This document shows positions 10,901 through 20,411 of a DNA stretch of 64,000 bases, one piece after another. Position numbers and translations under genes: made by a program. Position 1 is the stretch's first letter; every line of letters starts with the position of its first letter. Origin of the DNA: Hortaea werneckii (taxonomy: Eukaryota > Ascomycota > Dothideomycetes > Mycosphaerellales > Teratosphaeriaceae). Under the pieces are notes generated by a model that had not been told where the DNA came from, did no database searches, and worked only from the letters and a program-made list of their open reading frames with translations. Where the stretch lies: contig JBAOKB010000020.1 of the NCBI GenBank assembly GCA_037044905.1, positions 930,001 through 994,000 of the forward strand, written 5' to 3'.

Positions 10901-12348
10901 ACATTGCCCAATCAGGTCGTACGAGTAAGTCGACAAAAGCGGCATGCCTTGCTCTGGACATCATACTCCGCCTAAGGCCAGTGTCTCTGAGTCTTCATAC
11001 GACAGAGAAATACAGATTCTGTGTGGAGGCAGAGCAGTACCTTCACACCGCGGCTCATTCTCTGATAGAGCTTCTGTGCAAAGCTTGCCACGATTCTAAC
11101 TTCGACGCCGAAGATAGCCGCCTTCTCGATGTCCTTGTGACGTACTCAGTCAAGCACAAAGAATTAGCTGGATCCATCTCTAAGCATGCCGAGCAGACTG
11201 CGACGGGCCTTTCGAATTTTGGGCGCATGACACAGGCGCTGCTTTTGCGAGGCTCGCCCCAGCTGAGTCGGGACAGCATGAACATGCAAACCGTTATCAG
11301 TCTGGCCAACCCCTTGTCTGTTCAATTTGTCGTTGGAAATCTGGAATACTTGGCCAAGAAAGGAGATGCAGAGGGAAGTGATGCAGAGGCTGCTGTAAAA
11401 GACAACCTGATTGAGGCGATCGAGGATGGCAGTGAAGTCTGGTCCCTTCTTTTAGACGCTGTCAGCAAGCCCGTCCAGCGTGCGCTTCACAAATGGGCAC
11501 GGGAGCAGCTGTTGCTTGTCGCCTCGTCAGGCGTGGAGAGCTCTGAACCTGAAGCTTTTGATGCACAGACCCGAAGAATAGTTGGTCGCTACCTGGACGT
11601 CCTTTCTGCGACCAAGTGCTCTACGGCCGGGATCGACAACGCCGCAACGTGGGGCATACTTGCTGAAAAGCTGAGCAAGGTGGACACGCGCCTCAGATCG
11701 CTCGACATCCTAGCCTCTAGCCAGCGACTCATTAGACAAGCGCTCTGCGAAACCCTAGAGATAATCTTGAGCATCATAGTCCTGGGCATCGAAACATCAG
11801 AAGAGGATGCCGAGGTCGAGAAACAAGCTAGAGCTAGCCTGCTCCAGTCATTGTGCTCCTTGGGCACACAACCCTTGGCCTATACGTCCCCCTCTTCAGC
11901 GGAATACGCCATGGACGTGGCAGCCTTGATAACAGACAATCTGGCCATGGATGCATTGCAAAATGTAGCTCATTCAATGAGCACTGAGAGAGCTTTGAAT
12001 GCGCACGGTGAGAGTATCGTAGGAAATGGTCCGGCATCGGCAGAGACCTGGCTGGCACTTGCATTCTCACCATCGTCAGGGACTCAGCAGCAACGAGCAC
12101 TGGCAAAGCATGCGAATCATCAGGGCGGTGCCGCAGGGGCTCGTCCCGGTGGACTGAACCACGCCACGGGGAGCTCGCATCAACAGCGGGCTTGGTCTCT
12201 CCCATTTGGTGCGACGCGACAGCCGGTAGAAATGAAGACTACCCCTTACGCCATCCGCCGATGGGAAATCATGCCGGACTCAGCACCGGTCATGGGTGAA
12301 AATGACACAAGCCTGAGTCTGAGCCTGTTCGGGGCTCGAAAAGCATAG
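7963..12348 (+). CDS. MED12: Mediator complex subunit 12 (kinase module)
   Basis: A single uninterrupted frame of 1461 codons, close to the usual length of ascomycete MED12/SRB8. The first about 200 residues are Pro/Arg/Ser-rich and variable. The conserved Med12 domain lies around residues 255-335 (PPPRVTVTDTKREAWLRDL, then IPHGIRGKLLMEQCL and VWLAKCVGANELRAFKRRG). The rest is helical and Leu/Ala-rich, and the C-terminus has a Gln/Gly-rich linker. MED12 activates CDK8/SSN3 with cyclin C in the nucleus and controls Mediator access to RNA polymerase II. The ATG at 7963 is the first in frame, but a spliced upstream exon is possible because homologues often begin a few residues before the VPRRP-like motif. 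Confidence 0.92.
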   Translation: MDNQISLSVPRRPLPPQRAVSSGALSQLEPPSRPGLPSRLSDVRSVSQPSKLVDLTTERDPERGNDGPAVLGIQERETGIPLGQGQEGQEGDGERPAKRMRLGRDVIHSDKINDEDILKADIRHEGETLPCLPTSGAPKTQTKLPRRGQRGGESSARASNGLEPPPMATRLPPPKTAADFAPWTGNHPEDQLNEAIIKSGYSDKGAGTGQSETNSAKPAIWQNLSSKNNMGLQTLSYLFTQVMEKRQALGKCTAPSTFKPPPRVTVTDTKREAWLRDLANPDIPLRKQSRTIPHGIRGKLLMEQCLTKDIPMQRAVWLAKCVGANELRAFKRRGVSGAAAATGEMKWIREWTAHVEQFLDGVVAMCGQQDWQTKMNYAVKLSATFYSEKLLDTEHFLEWVASSFIEAGIDNLPVWIIMAQIFWKDVTRLCKRGRRLARNILERLSHLSQLPSDASRTLKVRLRKLLAVLATASKRCLIMPRTWVTYGQLLISSLELEQTPGGIIESIAKRNERLARPLAIPANNAASPLLDLYTALDATSLEVDVSALASMCKSKIPEMPVLVSALFDWATSPYRHGSKRRYLAAGIINILDGSGDDTTSLALRYLEANKSGTIDRINDCYLLIAELVRLGSFAVGRYMQWLSSSGALYAGDQARAITGLLFCLQTDSLPAHLVGLRAALLDRIEVQREVEANGTALVDLFENALETSASCNELEHALTTSTLAIRLRVVQHVRTSMDRVAGGESEVSVNTFCLLRTALEAAPDVAALSKLADISLATDSPALLATIANTVAMHMDALAALGELQHLVNELIERYAALRTQQPLDRTLILALTRLVRPLSHRQGLEELLLNDLAICEQQSSMQVCSPASDSIIGMHASALDTDSDIDAVFASGNSMDDNLLHRVFDRVLQRAQKPQHEFSGSTSKIHEWLSQLRLVGGSSFDQLVSNYITSTFKDGVEESAHAAAAVTALVASGCSSLQNIAQSGRTSKSTKAACLALDIILRLRPVSLSLHTTEKYRFCVEAEQYLHTAAHSLIELLCKACHDSNFDAEDSRLLDVLVTYSVKHKELAGSISKHAEQTATGLSNFGRMTQALLLRGSPQLSRDSMNMQTVISLANPLSVQFVVGNLEYLAKKGDAEGSDAEAAVKDNLIEAIEDGSEVWSLLLDAVSKPVQRALHKWAREQLLLVASSGVESSEPEAFDAQTRRIVGRYLDVLSATKCSTAGIDNAATWGILAEKLSKVDTRLRSLDILASSQRLIRQALCETLEIILSIIVLGIETSEEDAEVEKQARASLLQSLCSLGTQPLAYTSPSSAEYAMDVAALITDNLAMDALQNVAHSMSTERALNAHGESIVGNGPASAETWLALAFSPSSGTQQQRALAKHANHQGGAAGARPGGLNHATGSSHQQRAWSLPFGATRQPVEMKTTPYAIRRWEIMPDSAPVMGENDTSLSLSLFGARKA

Positions 12349-12637
12349 GCGCAGCCACTAGCAGGTGCGGGAGTCAGTCGATTTTTCAATTTTCTTGTAG
12401 GGATCTCTGCTTGTCAGTGTATCACCATTGTTGCGTTTGAGCGATGTATGGCGTTATTCAGTGTCGCCGGGATAGCTGTATGGATTCAGGGTAGATCTAG
12501 ATGGGAATGGAACGGGAAATGTCACTTTATGATACAATGAGTCGTCCTAAACATTGCTTTTTTTTTCCGGATCAATTTCATATCAGTGGCTTGCGCCGAG
12601 CTAAGGACACCGGGTGGGACTTGTAAAGGCGATTCTA

Positions 12638-14791
12638 TCAGATCGATTCATTTTCTCGGAGGATGTCGGCCGCTATCTTCTCGGCAAGCGCGTCTGTTCA
12701 CAGGTCAGCATAGGAGCAGCAACTCCATAGGCATACGATGCAGCTTACAAACTGTCGACTGTGGATGGCCAGGCGGTAACAACGGGAAGGCACTGGCATC
12801 TACGACCCTAAGGCCGTGGACACCCATAACACGGGCTGCTCGGACGGTCAGTCTATTAGAAGCCTAGTCACTCTGTCACATCACTCACCATGAGAGTCTA
12901 AAACCGCCATCGAATCACTGGGCTTGCCCATCCGACAGGTCCCAGCAGCATGGTGGATGGTGTCCGAGCTAGCACGCAACATGGACAGGATCTCGTCGTC
13001 ACTCGATACGTTCTGCCCAGGATACGCCTCACTGCCGACCAGGACCGGCTGCACGCCTGGAGCCTCGAATAGGGCACGGGCTCGCTTGAACCCGGCGATG
13101 GCGACTTCTTGGTCACGAGTGTCGGTCAACCAGTTCGGGTTGACCAAGGGGTGAACCGCGGTGTCGTTCGAGGAGATGGAGACGTTCCCGCGTGAGAAAG
13201 GTGCCACAAGCGCCACGCACATGGCTGTATAGTTCTTCATATCTGGAGCGCCGCCGAGGAAGTCGTTCAGGGTGCCAGTGTAGGCGTCTAAAGACAAGAG
13301 CTCGATATCGGGCCAGTCGGAGCCAAAGGTGTCATCCAGGTCCATTCTGGTAGCGTTACTGATAGTGCCGTTCGGTAATTTCTCAAAGGCGATCAGATCT
13401 CCACCAACGTTGGTCAAGATGCCGGTGTGGTTCGTGATGTATTCGTTGGCTGCCTGCGCTGCGTACTCTGGGTTGGCGAGCCAGCTGTGCGTGACTGTGT
13501 TGACTTCATATGCAGGTCCGAAGAAAAGATGATCCCACAGATTCTGGCCAACCCCGGGTCTGTCCGCAACAACATCGATGCTGTTCTCTCGCAAAGTCTC
13601 AGCTGGCCCAATGCCGGAGACCATGAGGAGTTGCGGTGAGCGGAAGGTTCCTGCGGAGACGATGACTTCCTTTGTTGCGTTGAGCGTGTATGTGACGGAG
13701 CCACTGCCATATGCTGCGGCTTCGATCTCGACCGCGTTTGCCACCCCGTCACTGGTGAAGTGGATCTTCTTCGCTAAGGTGTTTTGATATACCAGCAGGT
13801 TATACGTCTTGCGTATGGCCTCTCTCAGGAACGAGCGCTCTGAAGTACTTCGGATCTGTAGATAAGGATCGATAGTATTGGTGATCCAAGCCCAGCCCAG
13901 GAGGTTACCGTCCATCATACACGCCGGTAGCTCACTCAAGCCTATGGCATCTAATCCAAGAGCGAGCCATGACGCCGACGGGCTGGCAAACTCAGGGAAG
14001 GAGACTTGGAGCGGACCTCCAGAACTGCTGAAGTAGGATTCATCGTACTTTGGAGTAGCGTTCGCAGGTCTCGTGCCATTTGCAAGGGGCGTGAAGTCGA
14101 CGCTTCTTTTGAAGTACTCCAGGAAGTTCTCGAACGCATACGAGTCGTCCCCGACTTCATTGGCCCATTTCGAGTAGGAGCCGGCAGAGCCTCTTTGGTA
14201 CCATAGGAAGTTTCTCGTTGAGCCTGAAAAGACACAGCATATTAGCACAATGTTGGGGCTTGTAACGCGAGCGGGCACACGTACCGCCGCCCAGAGTTCG
14301 ACCTTGGGGATACAGGACAGGGTCGCCCAGCAGGCCTTCTTGAGGAGTCGTGTGTTGGTTCCAGTCAATCAATGGGTTTCTCAGAGCAGGGTCCTTGCCT
14401 AGGTAATACGAGGCTTGGGCGGGGATCTCGGTGAGGTTGGCATTGTTGATCTCGTAAAAGCTACCAGCTTCAATCACAGCCACAGAGTGATGCTCAGCTA
14501 AGCGGCGGGCGATCGTCAATCCCGCAGTGCCTGCCAGTCGTGCATTAGCTATGCATTTGAGCCCTCTGGCTGGATCTTGCAGAAGGACATCGTACCGCCG
14601 CCAACTACGATGTAGTCAAAGGTTTGGGGCACATCCACCGTCCCAAAGTGAGATCCAAGCAAGCCGAGAGCTTCGAGCCTTTCATGGAAGGCTGATGAGC
14701 CGTTGCTCACGAATCGCGGTTCATATTGAGCGTTGACTGCTGCTGCGAACAGCGATGTGAGCACCGCACGTCTCACGAAATCACACAACAT
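12638..14791 (-). CDS. Secreted GMC-family FAD oxidoreductase
   Basis: Five exons: 14791-14596, 14530-14285, 14223-12889, 12835-12749 and 12693-12638. All junctions are in phase, and the introns are 53-65 nt. The product is 639 aa. A signal peptide covers about residues 1-21 (MLCDFVRRAVLTSLFAAAVNA). The FAD-binding fold shows DYIVVGGGTAGLTIARRL and a later Glu in VAVIEAG; the second GMC signature is PQGRTLGGGSTRN. The C-terminal catalytic region has IHHAAGTCRMG and DASAFPLLPPGHPQST, with the conserved active-site His in PGHPQ. Many N-glycosylation sequons fit secretion. GMC enzymes oxidise alcohols, sugars or aryl alcohols, or act in secondary metabolism (versicolorin B synthase-like); the substrate cannot be told. 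No tailoring or backbone genes lie nearby. It is divergent from the PTH11-like gene, 817 bp away. Confidence 0.9.
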
Positions 14792-15608
14792 GATTAGTGC
14801 TCGGGCTGCAAGGGTGGGTGGAGGATTGGAATCATGAAACTATTTACAACTGCGGATTTGGACCGTTACTACTACTGGCACTACTACCTCTTGGGGTGCT
14901 ATTCAGTCGGGTCACCGTTATGCCTGAAGACCCGGCTCTTCGGCAGATAAACGCACTGGATTTCAACCTGGATCATACAAGATCCTTCCCTGCGCAAGCG
15001 AGGTGTCCTGGTTGACGTCGGTCTGGGGGCTGCGACTGAACTAGTGCCGGCTACACTTCTCCGGGTGAGCCTGTCGAGCCTGCGTTCCCCAGCGCCCCAC
15101 ATGCGTGCGCCGGACAAGTCGGTCGGGGTGAAGCGCAACAGTGACGATTCCGACCGACCAACTAGGTACATAGTACATGCGGTTCGCTGTCCTAGGCACC
15201 TGTTTCGGCTCACAATTACCAATCTCATTAGGATATATAGGCGATGATAAACGAAAGCTTGCTTGTCGCTTCTTGACCGGCTCTAAGGTAGATGCTAAGA
15301 CCGTCTGAACGTGTGACAAGATATCCGAGCCATTCGGGGTTGGTGATCTAGCGCTGACAGAGGTTCGCACCGTCCGTGCCGTTGGGGGTCCCGCAATTGG
15401 GATGCTCGATGACATCCCATCCACCCACACAGCTTGCAAGGCGGCGAGGACGCGGGCAGGTGGAGTTGATCTTCGCCGTCCTCTCGAGCATACACGCCTG
15501 TTAGATCACGCGCGATTTTTCCCTCGGCTTCGCTCTGCTGATCGGTGATACCACTCTTCTTAACCGTGTAGAGATTTTGCTCTCAATGCATCCATCAATA
15601 CTTTAGCC
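14792..15608. other. Divergent promoter region
   Basis: 817 bp separate the starts of the GMC oxidoreductase (-) and the PTH11-like gene (+). The open frames here have no family features. Possible co-regulation of the two flanking genes is inference only. Confidence 0.45.
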
Positions 15609-16855
15609 ATGGGCTCCCCGCCAGCTCTGCCTTTGGATACGGGGCGCGCCTCTTCAATCGTCATCTGCTGCATAGTGTTTCCGTGCCTGGCAGCTTTGAC
15701 TGTGGTTGCCAGATTCGTCGCCAGGCGCCAGAAAGCCGTCAAGTATGGCTGGGACGACTATCTCGTGGTCCTCGCCCTTTTGGCGTTGTGTGGGCAGTTG
15801 ACCATCCTAATCTTGGGTACGCTTTTCTCATGCCGCATCTTGGCTTGTTGGCAAAGGAGCTGATCCGGTACTTATAGGGACTATTTATGGTGGCGTTGGC
15901 CACCATAATGTGAGGTTGAGTGCAGAGAACATTGCGTTCCAATACAAGGTCAAGACACTCGCCAGCCTTGCTTGACAACATGTGCTAAACAGCGCTAGGT
16001 ACTCGCAGCAGTCCAGTTCACCTTCGGGACCTCTGTCGGTTTTATGAAGATGTCAATATGCGTACTGTTAATCCGCGTATTTGGGCTCAACAGGGCCTTC
16101 CGACTCGCTGCGTGGTGTGCTTTGGGCCTCTGCATAGCGTGGACAATTATGGTGATTTCTATCGGCGCAGGATTATGCCGACCATTCTCCTACAATTGGA
16201 ACCGTGACCAAGATGGCTCTTGCGGGAATTCCGTCGCAGCCTACATATCAATCGCTGCCACTGACATTGGCGTTGATGCGGTACTCATCACTCTTCCAAT
16301 GCCTTGGCTATGGAGGCTTCAAATGGCTACGAAGACAAAGATTGGCCTCACCGTGGTCTTTGCTCTTGCATTCTTGTACGTTGATTCTAAACTCAAAAAT
16401 CTCAATCTATGGATGCTGACACATACAGGGACATCATCGTTGCCATACTCCGCATCTACTATCTTGTCAACACTAGCTACGCCGAAGGTGCCGATTTCTC
16501 CTGGGTATCGTCTGGAACCTTTGTCTGGTCAGTGATCGAGCCATCTTTGGGGATTATTGTAGCATGCGCCCCAGTGCTAGGCCCTGCAATCAAACACTGT
16601 ATCCCATGGAGTCACACAAGCACACAGATTGGCCAGCCGATCTCGTCCCGTGCGTCCAACTGGCAAACTCCAACCAACCCTCATTCTGGTGTCAGCATGG
16701 CGCAACACGCGCCCATCGGGCAGACAAAACAACCGCAGGTCTCAAAGAATCGAGAAGATGACGAAGAGTCTCAGGGTGGCTCCGCCGGGGCGTCAGCGTC
16801 GGATGACCACATGCAAATCTCGGTGCGTACGGATCTCGACGTACGTCCAGGGTGA
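15609..16855 (+). CDS. PTH11-like integral membrane protein (fungal rhodopsin-domain family)
   Basis: Four exons: 15609-15816, 15878-15948, 15999-16375 and 16429-16855. The introns are 61, 50 and 53 nt; the second has a GCTAAAC branch. The product is 360 aa with about seven hydrophobic segments, for example SIVICCIVFPCLAALTVVA, YLVVLALLALCGQLTILIL, AWCALGLCIAWTIMVISIG and FVWSVIEPSLGIIVACAPV. Family hallmarks are RFVARRQKAVKYGWDDYLV near the N-terminus, LCRPFSYNW with CGN in the extracellular loop, and VEPSLGI-like sequence in the last helix. There is no N-terminal CFEM domain. The roughly 90-residue cytosolic tail is polar and acidic. Members are orphan GPCR-like proteins of Pezizomycotina; a few act in surface sensing. 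The ligand is unknown. Confidence 0.87.
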
Positions 16856-18208
16856 TTGGAAGTCGGCGTCAAGGAGGCATAAGAATCGACGAACATTCGC
16901 CGCATCTCCCCGTAGTGCATGCATGCCACGTGGAAGGGCGGGCTCTACATGAGCGCAGATGAAGCAAATGGAGTGCATGCCAGCTCCAAGTGCTTGAAGC
17001 CAGAATTCGTCTCAAGTGGCCCGCGAAAGTCGTCCCAGGTTTGCCCTGCCCGAAGAGAGAAAGGGTGAGTGGAATCGGACTAAAGGCTTCGGTGCAATCA
17101 GTCAATGCAGGCTTCTCCTCAATGCTGCTAGTCGGAGGACGGAGACTCAAAGACAGACGAATGCTGCAGGGCATTCTCCGGACTTTTCCAGTCTTCACCT
17201 TGGATGTCAAGACCCACACCCTGGCACCGCGGTGCTGGGAGTGCTACACTATGATGAGGGCAGTGATCAATTCCTGCTTTGCCACACTTGGGCTGCGGAG
17301 AGCGAGCAGATGGGGATATGAAGGGGAAAATAGTACCTTCCGGATTATGGAGGAGCGTGCAATAAATGCACGTTGCACGTTATGCGTGGGAGCGTGAGCC
17401 TATGAGAGCGACAACGCGATTTACCTAGTAGACAGAAGAATGGCAATTCAAGTAGACGCGTCCGCAGCTGTCTGAGTCCTCTCGAACATACAAGACTTGC
17501 AAAACCCAATCACGGCGTGCGACTGGTGCTTGTGCCTCATTGCTCGACTCGAGATGGATGGGCGAAGCTCTGACCATGCGCTTAGTAAGTGGTTGTCGCG
17601 CAGCTGCCGCCGTACAGGGCACCTCATGGACTCGCAGCGCCGACCTCCGTGCCATCCTCGTCCATCTACCTCCTGACAGCATTGGTTGACATCGACGCTT
17701 TTGCTTTACGGTAACGTGTGGACTTCACCTCGCCACTTTTGCATCGTTGGCAGCTTGTCAAAATAACTGCTAGGCAATCACAGATCGCGAAAGACGTCGA
17801 CCTTGGCTGCGAACGGCAGCGGTTCCACTCGTTGCATTGCAAGGCATTGTGCAGGGTAGACAAGAGCAGAGGAAACGGCACAGAAGGGAAGGCAACTGTA
17901 CTTGCGCAAGGACACTAAAGCGGCATTCTCATATTTCATCCATCTTGCCCGAGCCTGTGCGCTCGTTGTAGTATTGCTTGGATATCAAGACAATCTGTAC
18001 GTATGACGGTCACTGCGAGCGAAACAAGGGGCGGAGAATATACGGGGCTGGACACACCTATTGTACAATATGTTCTAATCATGGGCCAGACCAGAGGCGC
18101 ATTTGCGCGAGCTTGTACCTAAACCACAAGCAGACAGCAGACGCAATCAACCCCTTCTGACCTCACAGATCCATCATCGTCTCCTGTATTATCGGCAGCT
18201 CTCCCACC
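16856..18208. other. Gene-free stretch, 1.35 kb
   Basis: A plus-strand frame at 16990-17397 is open for 135 codons, but it has no recognisable domain, signal peptide or splice partner, and I do not call it a gene. The last 200 bases are presumably the promoter and 5' UTR of the RRM protein. Confidence 0.4.
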
Positions 18209-19399
18209 ATGTCCGCCGACGATGACACCTTCGAGATAGATATCTACGGCGATGACCAGCCCGAACCAACGCCCGCGACAACTGAATCCGAGCAGCAGCC
18301 CACGACCGATAACACTAAGGACGAGCTTCAAGACAATGGCAATCTAAGCCAACAGGACAACAAACAAGATGCCGACGCCTTCGAAACATCCACATCACAT
18401 CAGGGCGTCAAACGCAAAGCAGAGGATGACGAACCCGACATCAAACACGACCCTAGTACCACCAACGACCAACACAACCACGAAGAATCCGTCGACAACC
18501 GTCCCGTCGACCCCGGCGCAATGCCCGCGCTCCGGCTAGCCGATCTGCACTGGTGGACGACAGAAGAGGACCTACGATCCTTCTGCGCGCAGGCCCAAGC
18601 CGAGCCGGAGCTGTGCGAGCTCAGCTTCGGCGAGCACAAGATCAACGGCAAGAGCAAAGGGGAAGCATACCTGGGGTTCGAGACGCCGCAGGCGGCGACG
18701 GCCGTCAAGCGCGAGATTGAAAAGGCGGCGGCCGCCGCCGCGAGCGAGGGCGAGGAAGGCGCGGCTGCCTCCTCCTCGAAGAAGGTCCCGTTTACGGTTT
18801 ACTTCACCCCTGTGGGGAACCCGTATAAGACGGGGGCAGGCGCGGGGAATAAGAAGGATGCGTATAATGCGCCGCCCCCGGGCGCGAGAGGGGGAGGGTA
18901 TAACAATTTCGGTGGGCGAGGAGGCGGGTTCGGAGGGAGAGGGAACTTTAATGCGAGAGGAGGGGGTGGCGGCGGGGGGTTCAACAATAATCATAATGCC
19001 GGTGGTATGATGGGCGGGAGAGGAGGCGGCCAGGCAGGCGGGTGGATGAATCCTATGGCGGCGGCGACTGGTGGGTTTGGCGGCATGAATCCCATGATGA
19101 TGGGGATGAATGCTATGATGGGCGGTGGACGCGGAGGCATGGGGAATATGATGGGGAATATGGGCAATATGATGGGCGGACGGGGTGGGTTTAACGGGAT
19201 GGGAGGGATGGGGAATATGGCGGGTATGATGGGGGGTGGAGGTGGGAGAGGAGGGATGATGGGTGGTGGCGGTGGCCGAGGTGGGTGGCAAGGTGGAGGC
19301 GGTTTCCCGCAAGGAGGTGGAGGAGGGTTTGGTGGGGGTGGGGGAGGATATGTCGGTGGTGGCATGGGGCAAGGCAATAAGAGGGCGAAGATGGAGTAG
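18209..19399 (+). CDS. CPSF6/CFIm68-like RRM protein with Gly/Met-rich tail
   Basis: An intronless frame of 396 codons. Residues 1-104 are acidic and polar with a basic KRKAEDDEPDIKHD patch. One RRM spans about residues 105-200 (PALRLADLHWWTTEEDLR, then GKSKGEAYLGFETPQAA as RNP1-like, and VPFTVYFTP near its end). The WWTTEEDLR element is characteristic of CPSF6/CPSF7 RRMs, so a role in pre-mRNA cleavage and polyadenylation or a related nuclear RNA-binding job is likely. Residues about 220-390 are low complexity: RGG/GRG repeats followed by GGM, MGN and NMMG repeats, ending KRAKME. Such tails promote phase separation and are arginine-methylation targets; this is inference from composition. Confidence 0.83.
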   Translation: MSADDDTFEIDIYGDDQPEPTPATTESEQQPTTDNTKDELQDNGNLSQQDNKQDADAFETSTSHQGVKRKAEDDEPDIKHDPSTTNDQHNHEESVDNRPVDPGAMPALRLADLHWWTTEEDLRSFCAQAQAEPELCELSFGEHKINGKSKGEAYLGFETPQAATAVKREIEKAAAAAASEGEEGAAASSSKKVPFTVYFTPVGNPYKTGAGAGNKKDAYNAPPPGARGGGYNNFGGRGGGFGGRGNFNARGGGGGGGFNNNHNAGGMMGGRGGGQAGGWMNPMAAATGGFGGMNPMMMGMNAMMGGGRGGMGNMMGNMGNMMGGRGGFNGMGGMGNMAGMMGGGGGRGGMMGGGGGRGGWQGGGGFPQGGGGGFGGGGGGYVGGGMGQGNKRAKME

Positions 19400-20411
19400 G
19401 GTTTCGCTTCCAACTCGACCTGCTAACAGCGCAGAAGTTGTGGCTCACGGCGATTTCCTTTTCTTTCAACGGAAGGCGGCGTTAATGGGCGGTTTGGTCT
19501 GGATCATGGCGGACTATGGAAAGCATCAGGCAGGCCCAGGCAGGGCGTGGTTTATGCGGTAGACGGTATGGCATGCAAGCAAAGCATGAGGATCGCGTTT
19601 AGCTTGCATTTTTCTTAAGCTTCATTGAATGTATAAACTACAGTATACTGATGATCTGAATCGACCTCTCAGCGCGTATCAAGCACGCCGTACGGCGATC
19701 GGGAACGTGCACGAGTTCTAATTACTAGTAACCTCCCACAGCGCCTGACACTTGATTTGCGACGGAGTGTCGAAACGCGTATCAAGAGGTTAGTCGGGGT
19801 ATCGTTAGAAAGTGATCCGATCCCTACTATGTAAGCTCTGTTGCGCATTGGCGTCCGTGACAGTTCGTGTGAATGCCGGTTCCGTGGGGCGGTCGTTCCA
19901 GCACCGGCAACCACCAGCACCACTCGCCAGGAACACAGAACCAGCCGGCGCTAGGTTCGGCAGGAGTCCCGTGCCCTTCACAAGATTCAGGGTCAGCCCG
20001 GGAATCGTTTGGCCCTGTCATCTGAAACGACCGGGGGTGAGGGGTGTTTGGCGTCACTACTGTGTAGAGGCTAAGGGACTCGACGCGTGCGGGAAGCTCA
20101 GGCGCTCTCGCGACCAAACGCACCCACGAGGCGGGGGGCTTCTCACAGTCTGACACCCGATACTCGCTTTCGTTTCATACCGTCAGTCATTCTTTATAGT
20201 ACGGAAAGTGGGTGAGTGAGTGATCCACCTGTTCGGATACCTGTACCATTGCCGCAGCGGCTTCAGTGCCCACAGCGAATGCCTGCATCGTCCAGCCGTC
20301 TTCCCTCGCGTCGCACCTTCCCATCCTGCATAATTACTAGTACCGACTACTAGTACCCACCACCCCGGTCGACCAATCGAAAGAGGCCGCGTTCGCCGCC
20401 CTCCTCTCGAC
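19400..20411. other. Gene-free stretch between RRM and septin-like genes
   Basis: About 1 kb with no supported gene on either strand. ACTAGTA motifs recur just before the septin-like start (near 20337-20355) with no clear meaning. Confidence 0.45.

Noticed and set aside
12638..16855. Secondary-metabolite cluster around the GMC oxidoreductase
   Set aside because: No PKS, NRPS, terpene synthase, P450 or cluster regulator is nearby, and a single GMC enzyme next to a PTH11-like protein is not enough.
16990..17397. 135-codon plus-strand frame
   Set aside because: No recognisable family; composition not clearly coding.
18572..19372. 266-codon minus-strand frame, His/Pro/Thr-rich
   Set aside because: It is the antisense shadow of the Gly/Met-rich repeat region of the RRM gene; open frames are expected opposite such GC-rich repeats.
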